Shown piece after piece: positions 11,646 through 23,062 of a stretch of 64,000 bases of DNA. The notes below the pieces were generated by a model, which was not told the origin of the DNA, did not search any database, and saw nothing but the letters and a program-made list of their open reading frames with translations. Within the stretch, counting starts at the first letter, position 1, and each line of letters opens with the position of its first letter. Position numbers and translations under genes: made by a program. The stretch spans positions 413,001 through 477,000 of the forward strand of contig NW_024067666.1 of assembly GCF_009389715.1 (NCBI RefSeq). Reading direction: 5' to 3'. The stretch is from Phoenix dactylifera (Eukaryota; Streptophyta; Magnoliopsida; Arecales; Arecaceae).

Positions 11646-13506
11646 TCACATATATTTCTTTTTTTTTGAAAAGTAAAGTAATATAATGATCTTGTAGAAA
11701 CCAAAGCCATCAAATGGATGTTGGTGAGAATATTGATCGATGGGTAAGGTTATTTACTTATTTTACTTACTCCCAGGCAGGGAAGGATGTCACACAGAGA
11801 GTGGCTGTCAAACATTGCTTACTTAAGCGAGCACCAAAGTTGCTAAGATTTGATGTTATACACATAATATGGCAATGGAGTTACCATCTAAAACCTACTA
11901 TGGTGCCTTAAAAGTAATGTTTTCAGATAGTCCTACAGTGAGCAAAAAGTTTGAAAATTAACTTTGTATTACGTATTAGATGGCTACAACTGACGCTAAC
12001 TTTTCTTAGTTTTAAATTGTTCAGTGGTCAGATAAGTCAAAATATTGTTTTGTTATTTTCTGATAAACGACAATAATAACAATAGGAATGATGCCAACAA
12101 AGAAAGCAACAATTTTTATTATTATTTATTTCTTTATGCATAGTAACTGTAAGATTAGTGATTAGAAAAATTGAGTTTGGTTAATTTTATAATAAAGGAA
12201 TATACCATGCTCGTTATTTTAGAGAAGCCATCAGGGTCTGATGGAGTCCATGATGATATTCTTGAAAGAATGAAAACCGTACGTAAGTCTGAAAACAATC
12301 TCTAGCCAACTGCTGAAAAATGACATGCCTAAAAATACAGCAAAGTATAGAAAATTATCCTGACTTTTTCTTATTGAAAATTATCCTGAATTTTATAATT
12401 AACTTGCCATAGTTATTGATTCAATAGAGGGTGGTATTTCAAAATGACTCCGCAATTTGATATAATATTAGCCAAAAAATGTTGGAGTAGACTAAGAAAC
12501 TTCATACTTGATCAACCTAGCCAACATGCGTGTCTCTCTCTCTCTCTATCTCTCTCTCGCAATAATGGTTGACTTGGAAGGAGAAGAACAAAATAGCGAT
12601 GCTAGCTACCAGTGCCAGGTTCATGCACAATAAAAGTTCTATGTGCCATATGGCAGAGAGGATTGATTTCTATGGGAATTAATAGTCATGCTTCGAGGAT
12701 GGTAGAGTGCGAGGGTTTTTTTGCCTTTTTTATTAAACATGGTTGAATATATATATATAGTTGCAATAGTAATAATAGTGGGCTTAAGCCACTTGTTGAA
12801 TGCAAGAATTGGACATCCAAAGCATTTTTTAAAATAAATTATTTGACACATATTAAAATCGTGTGGTTAAATGATCATTGTCAACCAAATCAGATGATTC
12901 AAGTTTAGACATCTCGCCTTATTCAATAAATCAATAATAGTTTTTTAGAAAAAAATTCTTTGCTTGGAACACAGTCAAATAACTTAAAGTGAGGATTTCA
13001 ATGAAACTGATATGCTACTTGTACCCTCTTACTCCAAGCATATGTCTGAAAGGGTTGGTATATATATATTTCCTACTTACTTCCCATTGCTTTTCTCAGA
13101 GGCAAGATTAGAGGTTGATGCATGTATTTGTTGACTTAGGCTTATCCTTGCATCACGGCATGGTTGGTCTCTCTACGCTAGCCAGTGTTGCAGGCCTCTC
13201 CTAGTTTGGCACAAGGTCAGCTAAAGGAAAAGAATTGGTGATTGATAATGGTGAAAGACCTACACTTGACCAGATCCAACCTAATGCATGGGTCAAATGT
13301 CTTTTTCATGTATTGAAAATTAGTGGTTTGGGGCCGGCAGACAACAGTTTAGTTTCAAATTGGGTGAGTTTTGGTTGGAAGACTCGGGCAGAGGGATGAG
13401 TTTTTGAACTATGATTGGGCGAGCCCTCCTTTGGCATTCCATGCTGCTGAGTAAAGTGCCATTCTTCTAGCATTCCTCTTTAGACCATGTCATATGTTTT
13501 AAGATA
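11646..13506. other. AT-rich intergenic, nothing supportable
   Basis: There is a CT run near 12534-12560. Otherwise no gene or element is recognised, and the short open frames have no family resemblance. Confidence 0.45.
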
Positions 13507-13507
13507 A

Positions 13508-13556
<49 letters not shown>
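13507..13556. repeat. (AT)n microsatellite
   Basis: About 25 uninterrupted TA units. The following 600 bases up to 14166 hold no feature I can support. Confidence 0.97.
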
Positions 13557-13560
<4 letters not shown>

Positions 13561-14829
13561 AAGGCAAGCAGCCCCAAAGGTCAGCTTGATAGTGGGACTT
13601 AATACGGGGTCATTTCATGACAACACATTCGTGACATTTGTTCTAATAACATGGTAGCATGCGTCACCTAATGAACAAAAAGAAAGGGGAAGAAAAGTAG
13701 GAGGGATGATTGAGTCCAAGCTTCTAGCACTCATGGAAAGTCTTGGTAGGTTTGGAGCATTTGTCACAATTCATGGGCTCCATAAGTCATGCAAATGTAA
13801 GCAAGGAATCCTCAGTTGCACTTGGTGTCCATATTGGAAAGAAGACTGCCATGCCACAACTAGTATAAATCTTTGCTGAGTTTCCTTGGCGAGAACTGGG
13901 GCAAAACAAAAATAGCCGTTAGCTTTCCAAGGATGCCACGCAATCGCATGGGAGACTTCGGGATAGAGACTGAAGAAAAGATTAGGGTTTGTGGTGGTCT
14001 TCTGACCTCCATGGGGATTCCGTCTTTGGACGCGTTAATTCCTGTCCTCGCATGACTTTAGCGATCCATCCAGGTCATGGCTTCTGGCGGCCGGGTCCCG
14101 TCTAAATTAAGGTAGGCCTCTTGCCTGGTTCTCTTCTAGGTGAAGGGACTTTCTTCATGGCCAGTGTGTCACGCCTCGAACCCATCACTTAGAGCCGACT
14201 CTATGATATAAACGACTACATGACTTCTAGAGCGGTGTCTTAGAAATTATGCAGGTCCTATAAGATAAACAAAATTTCAATAACACCAACTATTTTAATT
14301 AAATCTATAATAATCATGATAATCTAACAAATTAAATTCCTCATTATCAACTAGTAAAACTTGATAATTAGAAAATTTCAAATATTCATCTGTTATCAAG
14401 AAATAGTCTAGTTAACTACTTCATCGCTTGACTTTCATGCCCAACGTATCTGAAACTAAGCATCCTGTGACTTTGAAGAAAAATGCAACAGAGAAATATG
14501 AGCTTTACAGCCCAATAGAATTCTTCAAGCATACACACTAGCATGAATATGATATTAACCTTTAGGATATATGTAACTAGTAGAAAAATAGTAAGATTCA
14601 TACGTCAAATCTGGTAATTGAATAAGCGCCTAACAGGTCTAGAGTATATATTTATATATCATATATATAAGCCATACCTACATACACATCAAGTTTTAAT
14701 CATATAGCAACTCAATTGCATACATATCATCATAGTAGCAATCTCAAGATACATATTATATATCATCATAGTTTTGTTATACACATCATATATCACCCAA
14801 TCAACAATTTCACTCAATAGTAGTTCAGT

Positions 14830-15475
14830 GAGATTACTTATCATTAATTGATTAGAATAGGTCGGATTCGACATTGCTTCATTTCGGCATTGGATTAGTC
14901 CCACCCACGCTCTAGGTCATGCAGGCCAAAACACACCACGTTTATGCCTATGGCTGGCAAATACAATATTGCATCTCAGTTTACAACTGACATCACATAT
15001 ACTACATTATATATGTGTCGGCTAGTCCAAATACCCCTTCTTTCCCTCGTTCGTATAATTATAAAAATTTCAGTTTTACTTATAAATCACTATTATATTT
15101 AAGTAAAACTTATCATCTTGAATTGGCCTTTGGGATGGACAAGTCAAAGCCATGCTCCCACCCATGCCAGGCCAAATATCATACCACACCGTAGCCCAAG
15201 GCTGACACACCATATTTCACAAGTTGTCGGCTAGTCTAATTGCCCCCCCTTTTTTTCCTGCACTTATAATTATGCAGTATTCAGTTTAGTTACGTCATAA
15301 ATATGATTAAGTGCAATTTATTATCTAAAATTGATTTTTCGGTATTGGACTAGTTATAACCATGCTCTAGTCCATGGTAGGCCAAACATAATGCTGCACC
15401 TCAGCCTAAGGTTGACACACCATATACATCATGTTTTTTACATGGTCAACCAATCTAGATGCCACCCATTTCTCA
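14830..15475. repeat. Three diverged ~200-bp direct repeats
   Basis: Units share aattggcctttgg/ggcattggattag, a catgc..aggccaaa segment, gctgacacaccatat and gtcggctagtc..atgcc, with roughly 190-210 base spacing. Substitutions are many, so the repeat is old. Confidence 0.6.
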
Positions 15476-16159
15476 TGATACAATTATGTCATGATACATC
15501 TAATCCAATGAACATCAAATCATCAGCATATGATACTTGTACCAATATATATATAGAATGTCCACAATTATACAGATGATAGCGTGTAGAAATCAAATTA
15601 TTTATTTTAATCATTAGTACATGATACATCTACGTGCAAAATTATCCATAAACATGAAGATGATTGCATTGAGAGATTCTTACTTCTGCTAAGGACAGAA
15701 TCAAACACAATGTATACTGATCCACTCTTAGATCTAAGGACTAGGGTTCAGCGTCTTTTTATCCAACGATAGTTTCTCTAAAAAAAACCCAAACCAAACG
15801 TCAGAAGAGTCAATAAATGACCATAGCTGATGGGGAAAGATTAGAAAAAGATACAATAGATATTTGTACAATGCTAGTCCAGGACGTCTTCTACATTCAA
15901 CCAAAATCAACTAAGATGTCTAAATCCTCCACTAGTCCACTAAAACATGTAGAGAGAGAGCTGAGAGAGAAAGGAAGAGAGAGAAAAGAGAATGAGAGAA
16001 GAGTGTGGAAATGATAGCCATGGAGGCTCTCAAAACGAAGAAAGGGGAGGGAAGAGGGCTGAGCAGTCACCATGGTCGAAGAGTGGCAGTCCATGGTGGC
16101 ATCTGGCAGCAAGCGCGGTGGCGGCTGGCAGTGGAATGGAGAAAAAATAGAAAACAAAG

Positions 16160-16638
16160 GCTCGTTTGGTTCGCAGGAAGCATTTTTCCTCCTAGAAATA
16201 TGATTCATGGAAAATAAATTCCTAGGAAGAGGATGCCTAGGAAAGTACTTTTAGCATGTTTGGTTGACCATAGGAAAGTGACAAATTTCCAAAGTGCTTA
16301 TGTTTGGTTGGCCATCCACTTTCTTAGAAAAGTTATGTATAATTCTTATTATGCCCTTAATAAAAATTAGGTCTTTAATGCCTCTTTAATGCTTCTTTAA
16401 TGCTGAAGGGTCTTTTTGGAAAAAAATAAAAATTGACTGATTTCCGTTTCATGGGAAAGTAACTTTTCCATGTTTCTCATGGAAAAGACTTTTCCATGAA
16501 ATGTGGGAATCATATTCCCATGGAAATATAACTTTTCCGTCTCTCTTCTTTAAAAACTTCAACCAAACAAGAGGCATCTCATTACTTTTCCATTGACCAC
16601 ACTTTTCCTCCTTCTTTTCCCGCGAACCAAATGATCCC
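16160..16638. mobile_element. MITE with ctcgtttggttcgc terminal inverted repeats
   Basis: The left end gctcgtttggttcgcagg and right end cccgcgaaccaaatgatccc are inverted relatives, and the inside is palindrome-prone (aagtac...ttttccatggaaa). No coding capacity. A sister copy is at 45872-46324. Target duplication is ambiguous, so the superfamily (PIF/Harbinger versus hAT) is left open. Confidence 0.65.
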
Positions 16639-17168
16639 CAAGAGATTTTGACTTCAATTCGAGGCAAGCTCACTGGCCAGCGACCATTGCCTTGTCGTGA
16701 GGCCTTACTTAGGGGAAAAAATCAAAATAAGGGAGACCCTGTAATAGAAATCCAATTACTCATCACTTCAAACTAGCTGGTGATAAGGGAATTGAAACTG
16801 AAAAAAGGAAGGAGAGGAGGGTTTGGTGACCATATCATATTTCTGGTGAGATCTTACAACTGGATCGATAGAAGAAAAAAAACCCAAGAAATGTTCCACA
16901 AAAAGAGCTTGAAATCACAGCTCTAACCGAGGAACCTTGAAAGTGGATGCTAGAGAGGAAGCAGAGGTCTCCTTTTATAGACAAAGCTTAGTGCTTCGTC
17001 CAAATGCAATGGGCTTTAGACTTTCTTTGCCCGACGGAGTAGAGAGAGGAGACAGACTGCCATTAGGAATCCTCCTCTCCTCTTATGTGCCAAGCACACA
17101 TCAAATGTCCAATCCAGGTCTTTCTCAACAACTCCAACTAGCTCAAAAGAATCAGGTTGTTCCATTTA

Positions 17169-17305
17169 TGTAAGGATTTGTGCGGGCGTATATTTAGTTT
17201 CACATCGATTATGTACTGAGTAAATCGTAGGTACTTATATAGAATCAAAAAATCTAAATAATACCTTCCGGCTAGTCTTTTTAGATAAAGTCCTAGATTG
17301 TGATA
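17169..17305 (+). mobile_element. Solo LTR remnant, TRIM family of 57385-58824
   Basis: It reads tgtaaggatttgtgcgggcg, ttcacatcgattatg, acttatatagaatc, ataccttccggctag and ends tcctagattgtgata. The full LTR length (137 bp) is preserved. Diverged; no internal domain. Confidence 0.75.
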
Positions 17306-17467
17306 GATGGAATCTGAGCAGACTCGATTCATGACCTATGTGAACTAGGAGACACTGCAGTATGAGCTCATATGAGTTGACCATAAGATCGTAGTATCTG
17401 TGATTGAATTTGACTATATTTAAATCTTTAGCATGGCAAGAACGTCGGAGCTTGAATAGAGAAAATA

Positions 17468-17590
17468 TGTGAGAATTCGTATGGGCATGTGTTTAATCCC
17501 ACATCAGCTACATAGAGTAGATCTTAGGTACTTATATAGGATCCAAGAATCCAAATAATTTTTTTCAGCTAGCCTTTTCTGATTGTGACA
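17468..17590 (+). mobile_element. Solo LTR remnant, same TRIM family
   Basis: It starts tgtgagaattcgtatggg, carries taatcccacatcagct and acttatataggatcc, and ends gattgtgaca. The flanks aaata/caata could be a decayed 5-bp target duplication. Confidence 0.7.
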
Positions 17591-18069
17591 CAATAACAAT
17601 GCTACGAGCATTTATAGCTTTTGCACTATTGGCTAGTTTGTGTGGCATAATTTTGAGACTTGGGATTTCATGCCAAAGAGATACCATGAATTCAGCTCAT
17701 GGAAGGGACAAGTTGCTCGTTAGGATCTTGAAAGTCATACTCTTATGTTTTATAGTCTTTGGTTGTTAAATTTCAACAAAGCATTTGATGGTAAAGCAGG
17801 TCAGGTTTATAGAGCAATTATGCTAAAAATCTTTAGTTTTCATTATATATTTTAGAAATTGTTAAAAAGGTTTTATCTTTTTCTTGCGAAATATTAAAAA
17901 AGTTTTATCAGTACTAATGTACTAAATCATATTAGAACTCTGAAATTGAGCGTGCTTAGATGAGAGTATTACTAAGGTGGTTAAAAGAGTTAAGAGGAGT
18001 GAAATTTAGCATGGATTTGGCCAAGTCATGCATATGAACATGATAAACCTAGGGGTTTCTCTAGAGGGA

Positions 18070-19135
18070 TACTCTCAACCAACATTGGCACAAACGTATA
18101 TGCAAAGGAAAATGCTATGTCTAGAATGGGTGTGCATGAGGTTTTTTCAGAGATTAGAATGTAACTGAATCTGGAGGTTTGGTCGTCATGAGCAAGCGCA
18201 GACTGACTATTTCACCAATCTGCCCTAAGTGTGAGGCGAAGGAGTTTGTGGATCACATGTTATTCCAGTATGATCGAGCTAGCTGTGAGGGTGTGGAGGC
18301 TATCTATCTAATATCCTTCTAGAGGCACTACGCCATTCCAGTTCCTTTACCCAGGCACTCAGAAGGTGGTCAAATATGCATGTCTTGGACTCGGTAGTGG
18401 CCATCAGGGCGATTTATGTTGCTTATCATATTTGGCTAGCTAGAAATGTTTGGATATTCTGGATCAGAGTAGTTCGACACCAAGGCTCGTCATGGAGAAG
18501 GCTTGAATGCAGGCTACGAAGATCACCCATGTTGGTCCATCGGACATGCCGTTAATAGATCGGGGGTACTTAGGACTCTTCTTCTGCTCATGCAGTGTCT
18601 TAGATGATGTACATCATCTAGGAGCCTCCACCCTCGAGTTTCCTCAAGGTCAATTTTAATAGATATATTTTGGATGGTGGCAGAAGAGGTGGTACGAGCT
18701 TCATGATCAATAGTCCAGACTCTAGAGTGGTGGCAGCCGGAGGGAGCCCGATCTTTGATATCGCGGTCCCTAGGGTGAAGCTGAGAGCGGCTTGGGTTGG
18801 CTTGTGACATGCCCGGTGTTTGCTCGTAGGTGACTCGGCCACTGTGATCAGTTAGATTTGGAAGTGTTCTGGTGTTGCTGGAGGACACCACCCCTGTTTT
18901 GAGACATCCGGAGCATCGCTAGTGGTGAAATTATCTTCAAGATAAAACATATTTTTAGAGAGGCCAGCAGAGCTGCATATTGGGTGGTCTCCTTTATTGC
19001 AAATAACTCTGGGGGAGTTCTTTAGACCAATGAGGAGGAGCTGCCTCGGGCACTTCGTCACTTATTGTATTTTGACTTTTTTTGAATGTATTCATACTAG
19101 ACTGCTATGAGTTGTCTAGTATAGCAAAAAAAAAA
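18070..19135 (+). mobile_element. LINE (L1-type) 3' end with zf-RVT and RNase H-like remnants
   Basis: Translation fragments on the plus strand include a zinc-finger-like ISPICPKCEAKEFVDHMLFQ (zf-RVT, the C-terminal part of plant LINE reverse transcriptase). Next is YHIWLARNVWIFWI, then an RNase H-like segment LKVNFNRYILDGGRRGG followed by SRVVAAGGSP and VKLRAAWVGL. The order matches the C-terminus of plant L1 ORF2. The frame changes several times and stops occur, so it is dead. A run of A (about 19124-19133) just after the coding remnant is the likely poly(A) tail. The 5' part is missing, as is usual for LINE insertions. Confidence 0.75.
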
Positions 19136-19466
19136 GATTTTCATAATTTTTTTATTGATCATGATATTTAGTATAAAAATTGAGAGCAACGAAAGTAGGT
19201 TTTTACTATAAAATAAGCTTTAATGTATTCCCAGAAGCAACCAACTAGAAGGCAAATAGGTGATATGAGCAAATCTCCTTTTGGTGAATGGTGAGCGTAA
19301 GAAGAAAATAGCAAGATTAGATTTGAAGGAAGGGGACGGGAGAAGCAAAGAAAGAGTAGGGGGAATGGCGGACTCCAAGGAGGAGAGTGAGTGGGGGAGA
19401 GGGGACTGCAAGAAGAAGGAAGGAGGCGATTGGTTTAAAGATTAATGGAAGACCCCCAAGCATCGT
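19136..19466. other. Spacer upstream of the tRNA gene
   Basis: Purine-rich sequence; no gene seen. Confidence 0.5.
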
Positions 19467-19540
19467 TCCATTGTCGTCTAGTCCGGTTAGGATACCTGGC
19501 TTTCACCCAGGCGACCCGGGTTCAAATCCCGGCAATGGAA
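19467..19540 (+). tRNA. tRNA-Glu (anticodon UUC)
   Basis: A full cloverleaf can be drawn. The acceptor stem tccattg (19467-19473) pairs with caatgga (19533-19539), followed by discriminator A. The anticodon stem cctgg/ccagg encloses ctTTCac, giving anticodon UUC. The T arm ccggg-ttcaaat-cccgg holds a good B box, and the D arm holds gtctag..ggttagga as A box. A TTTT Pol III terminator follows 4 bases downstream. No intron. It is one nucleotide longer in the D loop than common plant tRNA-Glu(UUC). It should charge glutamate and read GAA/GAG codons. Confidence 0.92.
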
Positions 19541-19940
19541 AAGTTTTAATTTTTACGTTTTTTATTTAAGAAATTAAGTTTTTCTCAATTTTATTTTCAC
19601 AAAAATTTTTACTGGGCCAGTTTTCTTTTTCCGTAATTTTTCTTGGTGAAAGGACTGGATCTCTTTTTTTCATTAATAGTTTGGACAGATGATTCCTCCT
19701 TGCTCACTTTGTTTTTGCATTAATTGAGCACCATTGTAATTTTTCACTTTCGTTGGAAAACAATCCAAAGAATCTTGAGACTTTCGGTAGAGGTGGTGAG
19801 TGAGGACATGCCGGATTTGATGGTGGCGTTAATGGGGAAAAAGATGGACAAGGATGAGGAAGTTGTGAGAGAAGATCAAAGAGATATTTGGAGCTCCGCA
19901 TCGGACCACGTTACGAGAGGGATAGGTAATGGAATATTTT
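19541..19940. other. Spacer between tRNA-Glu and U5 gene 1
   Basis: T-rich just after the tRNA, then unremarkable. No feature seen. Confidence 0.5.
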
Positions 19941-19992
19941 AGTCCCATATCGGGTAGAGAAACTTGAGCTAGCATCCGCCTTCCTATATAGT
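19941..19992 (+). promoter_or_regulatory. U5 snRNA promoter: USE and TATA box
   Basis: The USE is agtcccatatcg (19941-19952; plant consensus RTCCCACATCG, one change). The TATA element is ctatatag (19984-19991). About 32 bases separate them, the longer spacing known for RNA polymerase II-transcribed plant U-snRNA genes (Pol III U6/U3 genes have about one helical turn less). Confidence 0.85.
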
Positions 19993-20013
19993 AGCTTTGC
20001 GATCCTCCATTTC

Positions 20014-20149
20014 AAATCACGCAGCTGCGTGGTGGGCGCAGAGCGAACTATTCTTTCGCCTTTTACTAAAGAATACCGTGTGCCCGCCACATTAAGCAGC
20101 ATACGCCAATTTTTGGTGGGCCTCTTTCCTTTGGGAAATTTGGCCCTAA
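20014..20149 (+). ncRNA. U5: U5 spliceosomal snRNA, copy 1
   Basis: U5 snRNA is the core of the U5 snRNP and aligns exon ends through loop I in the spliceosome. Here the invariant loop I segment tcgccttttactaaaga spans about 20055-20071 inside its stem. Stem I pairs gtggtgggcgc (20030-20040) with gtgcccgccac (20079-20090 area). The Sm site aatttttgg is at 20108-20116. A 3' stem-loop follows (gggcc 20118-20122 with ggccc 20142-20146). The 5' end is set approximately from the TATA distance (about 29 bases). All expected parts are present, so it looks functional. A second copy lies 2.3 kb downstream in the same orientation. Confidence 0.92.
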
Positions 20150-20150
20150 C

Positions 20151-22203
20151 AAATTAAATTCAAAAATTTTGATAAATGTACGAAGCAAGTTAAGATATTA
20201 TTTATATTTTCTTAAAGGAAAAGGTTTGAATTTTAAAATGCGCATATTTAGTTATAGTTTTATTATATTTTTTGATTGCAAATGTAGGTTTGTCCAAGCA
20301 AGGCCGGTCTTCTCTCTCTTTCTTTTTTTTCCTTTTTTTTTTGGGTACAATATGGCTGGTCATTTATGCCACCCACATATAGTAACTGCAGCTTAGCATG
20401 GAGAAAGGTATTTGGGGATGAGAAGTCATTGTATGGGATAAAAGTGAATGTTTGGGCATTATCCTAGTGTTTTTCTTGTGATAAATGGAGGTCATACACT
20501 TTCAAAATTAAGCCCAGGGGTCAATCAAGACATGCAGATATGATGAAGAAGAAGGAGGTATCAAAAATTTGAAACTGGCTTTCATCTCATAGTAGTTACA
20601 ATATTACCAAACTTACCTAGGTCTGCAAGCATGCATGGTTGGACCACGCTCGGACATAACTTGAATCGAATCCATATTTAAATTAAGTTTAAGAAACTGA
20701 ATTTAATCTATTTCTAGGTGTAGTATTAATTTTATCAATTCATTGGCCTTTGGATCAATGGGTCAAAAGTGACCCAAGCACAAGTCATTATAATATATAT
20801 GATTTGATTATTTAATTATATCATAAATATATCACAGAATCAACCACTTATTCCACATAATATTTGGTTCATAACCAAATGTAAATGATGATTAACAAAT
20901 TAATGGACATTACACAAAAATTAACTTCTTTTATTCAAAGAAGATTTGAATTTATAATCTACTAGTTATTGTCCAATTCGAGTTAGTTCAAGATCTAAAT
21001 TGAATCCAGAGGTTATATTTTTGAATCCAAGCCTAATTCAAATAACTTTTGTTCGGATGGGTCAGATTAATATGAAATTAATTCTAGGTAGGAATCAAGT
21101 CATTCCAATCCACTTGTAGCCTTAGGGTTGCTATTGCCATTATATGTAGCTAGCCATGGAACCCATTAATCTTAATCATCCACCGAAAAAGAACGACAAT
21201 CAATCTATTCGCATGCAATTGATGAAGTATTGCCTAAAATGGATAAACTTCGGTATTAAAAATAGTATTAAAAATAATAGTTTAATGTTTAAGCATGAAG
21301 TTTGCAAAATTCTCTAAAATGCTATTTTTGTAATTTCTTGACGAATTCTCAAGTTGTTCTTGTTTCTTTTTCGAGCCATGTTAAAAATTATTACATAACA
21401 ACAAATAATTACTTAACACTTAAATTATTTAAATAATACTTAATTATCTACAAATTATTTGTTGATATTTATAATTTACTTTTGAATTTGCAAGATTGTT
21501 TCAGCATGCACCTATGAGTAGTTGCAGAATGGTCGTGCTTAAATATTCGTCATAGCAGTCGATTTGATGCACGCTTGCCGAAGCAGATCTACCAGTGTGC
21601 TGCTTTTGGTGCATGGATTCTAGCAAGCAAGTCCATCACATGTGCGAAATAGGAGGGAACACTACACACACAACAGAGAAAACCGTGCTCAAATTTCGTA
21701 CAAGATCATGCGCATAAGACTTGTGCGCTTGATAAGATTACAAACAGATATATCTCAAGACAAGCAACGCAGGTGCTTTCTTTACCTTCAAGTCCGGTTA
21801 TATGATGGCCAAGTTGATCTGATTGTTTGTAATGTGATATTTCATGCTCATGGCCACTTATCCTTCCTTCCACCGCACTTTTTTTGACATGACTGCCAAG
21901 AATTTTTCTTCCACTGGACTACTCCGAGCATTTCAGATATACGATGAGTGATGATTGTGGAGCAAGATCTATTACATTCAGAGCCTGATTGGAACCTCAA
22001 TTTCCGAAAACCTTAATTTTTTTTTTTACAGTTTTTGGAGAAGAAGATCGTGCAGCTATTAAATTTATATGATATTCGATTCAACAACCGTTACTTTTTG
22101 TTGCAAAACTGTCTCCAAAATTTGGGAACAAAATCCATCACACAATGAAAAGAAGAAACAAGTCGAAACGTTAACCGGAGATGACGAGGAATCGAAATAT
22201 TTT
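20151..22203. other. Intergenic between the two U5 genes
   Basis: Mostly AT-rich sequence with no recognisable gene. A T-rich run occurs at 20310-20345. Nothing supportable. Confidence 0.5.
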
Positions 22204-22255
22204 AGTCCCATATCGGGTGGAGAAACGAACGTCCACATCCCACCATTCTATATAG
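22204..22255 (+). promoter_or_regulatory. U5 snRNA promoter (copy 2): USE and TATA box
   Basis: The same USE agtcccatatcg (22204-22215) and ctatatag box (22248-22255) as copy 1, with the same spacing. The surrounding promoter sequence is clearly homologous but diverged, while the two key boxes are unchanged. Confidence 0.85.
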
Positions 22256-22277
22256 TAGCGTTGCGGTCCCTTATCAA

Positions 22278-22411
22278 AAACTACGCAGTTGCGTGGTGGG
22301 CACAAAGCGAACTATTCTTTCGCCTTTTACTAAAGAATACCGTGTGCCCGCCACATCAAGCAGCATACGCTAATTTTTGGTGGGCCTTTTTCTTTTTTGG
22401 AAATTGGCCCA
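22278..22411 (+). ncRNA. U5: U5 spliceosomal snRNA, copy 2
   Basis: Loop I core tcgccttttactaaaga is at about 22319-22336. Stem I gtggtgggcac (22293-22303) pairs with gtgcccgccac, fully Watson-Crick or G-U. The Sm site is taatttttgg (22371-22380) and the 3' stem-loop is gggcc/ggccc (22382-22410). Relative to copy 1 the differences fall mainly in the 5' end, the spacer before the Sm site and the 3' hairpin loop. It appears functional by the same criteria. A 125-codon open frame running through it is incidental. Confidence 0.92.
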
Positions 22412-22619
22412 AACAAATCAAATGTAAGTCTTTTCTTTTGGGCTGAACATTGGGCTTGAGTTTTTTGTCTATTTATTTAAAAGATCTTATAAATCAGTTT
22501 TTGGTGGGTCTCTTTCTTAACGGAAATTGGCCCTAACAAGTGGAATTTCAATGTTTTCTTTTTGGTGAAACATTGGTCTTGAGTTTTTTGTCTTTTTATT
22601 TGAAAGATCTAACAAATCA
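22374..22619 (+). repeat. Tandem duplication of the U5 3' end and its flank
   Basis: The unit starting at the Sm site/3' hairpin of U5 copy 2 (22374-22494) recurs at 22495-22619. Shared parts are tttttggtggg, gaaattggccc, attggKcttgagttttttg and aaagatct..aaatca. The second unit therefore holds a U5 3'-end fragment (22495-22541) without loop I or promoter, i.e. a partial U5 pseudogene. Confidence 0.75.
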
Positions 22620-22746
22620 ATTTTGATTAGTTTTCATGAAAAAATGGTGGATTTTTTCTTTCAACAAGAATAAAAACTAAGTTCGGTTATTGATGTGTCC
22701 ATTCATTTTTAGTGCTGCAAGGTGTACTTTAGGTTTAAAATGTGGC

Positions 22747-23062
22747 ATTTTTAGAATATTTTCTTGACCAGTTTTGGGAATGAAGGTCGGCCCAAACAAG
22801 TGGCGGCGGGGTCGTGGAAAGAACTGTATCTATGGAACGCGAGGTGGAAGGAGAACACTACTAGTAGTAGAGCAAGGAAACACTGTTTGGTGAAGCTCTG
22901 GTATATTTTTAGAATATTTTCTTGACCAGTTTTGGGAATGAAGGTCGGCCCAAACAAGTGGCGGCGGGGTCGTGGAAAGAACAGTATCTATGGAACGCGA
23001 GGTGGAAGGAGAACACTACTAGTAGTAGAGCAAGGAAACACTGTTTGGTGAAGCTCTGGTAT
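22747..23062. repeat. 158-bp tandem duplication, two near-identical units
   Basis: Unit 1 (22747-22904) and unit 2 (22905-23062) match almost base for base; one difference I see is gaactg versus gaacag. A third unit begins (gtatattttta) and then departs. Each unit contains ggcccaaacaagtgg, reminiscent of the sequence after the U5 3' hairpin. No coding signal. Confidence 0.85.

Larger units (their letters stand above)
14167..17130 (-). mobile_element. Degraded long LTR-like block with internal 200-bp repeats and a nested MITE
   Basis: The left end reads tgtcacgcctcgaaccc, in the same style as the solo LTR end at 50541 (tgtcacgcccccgac). Read on the minus strand there is a TATA-like tataaaagg near 16965-16975, as an LTR promoter would have. 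Between them lie diverged direct repeats (below) and a nested MITE at 16160-16638. I found no matching target duplication, so the right border is a guess. It is an old fossil of an LTR element, family not determined. Confidence 0.4.

Noticed and set aside
22069-22446. A 125-codon plus-strand frame
   Set aside because: It runs through the U5 snRNA promoter and RNA gene; incidental.
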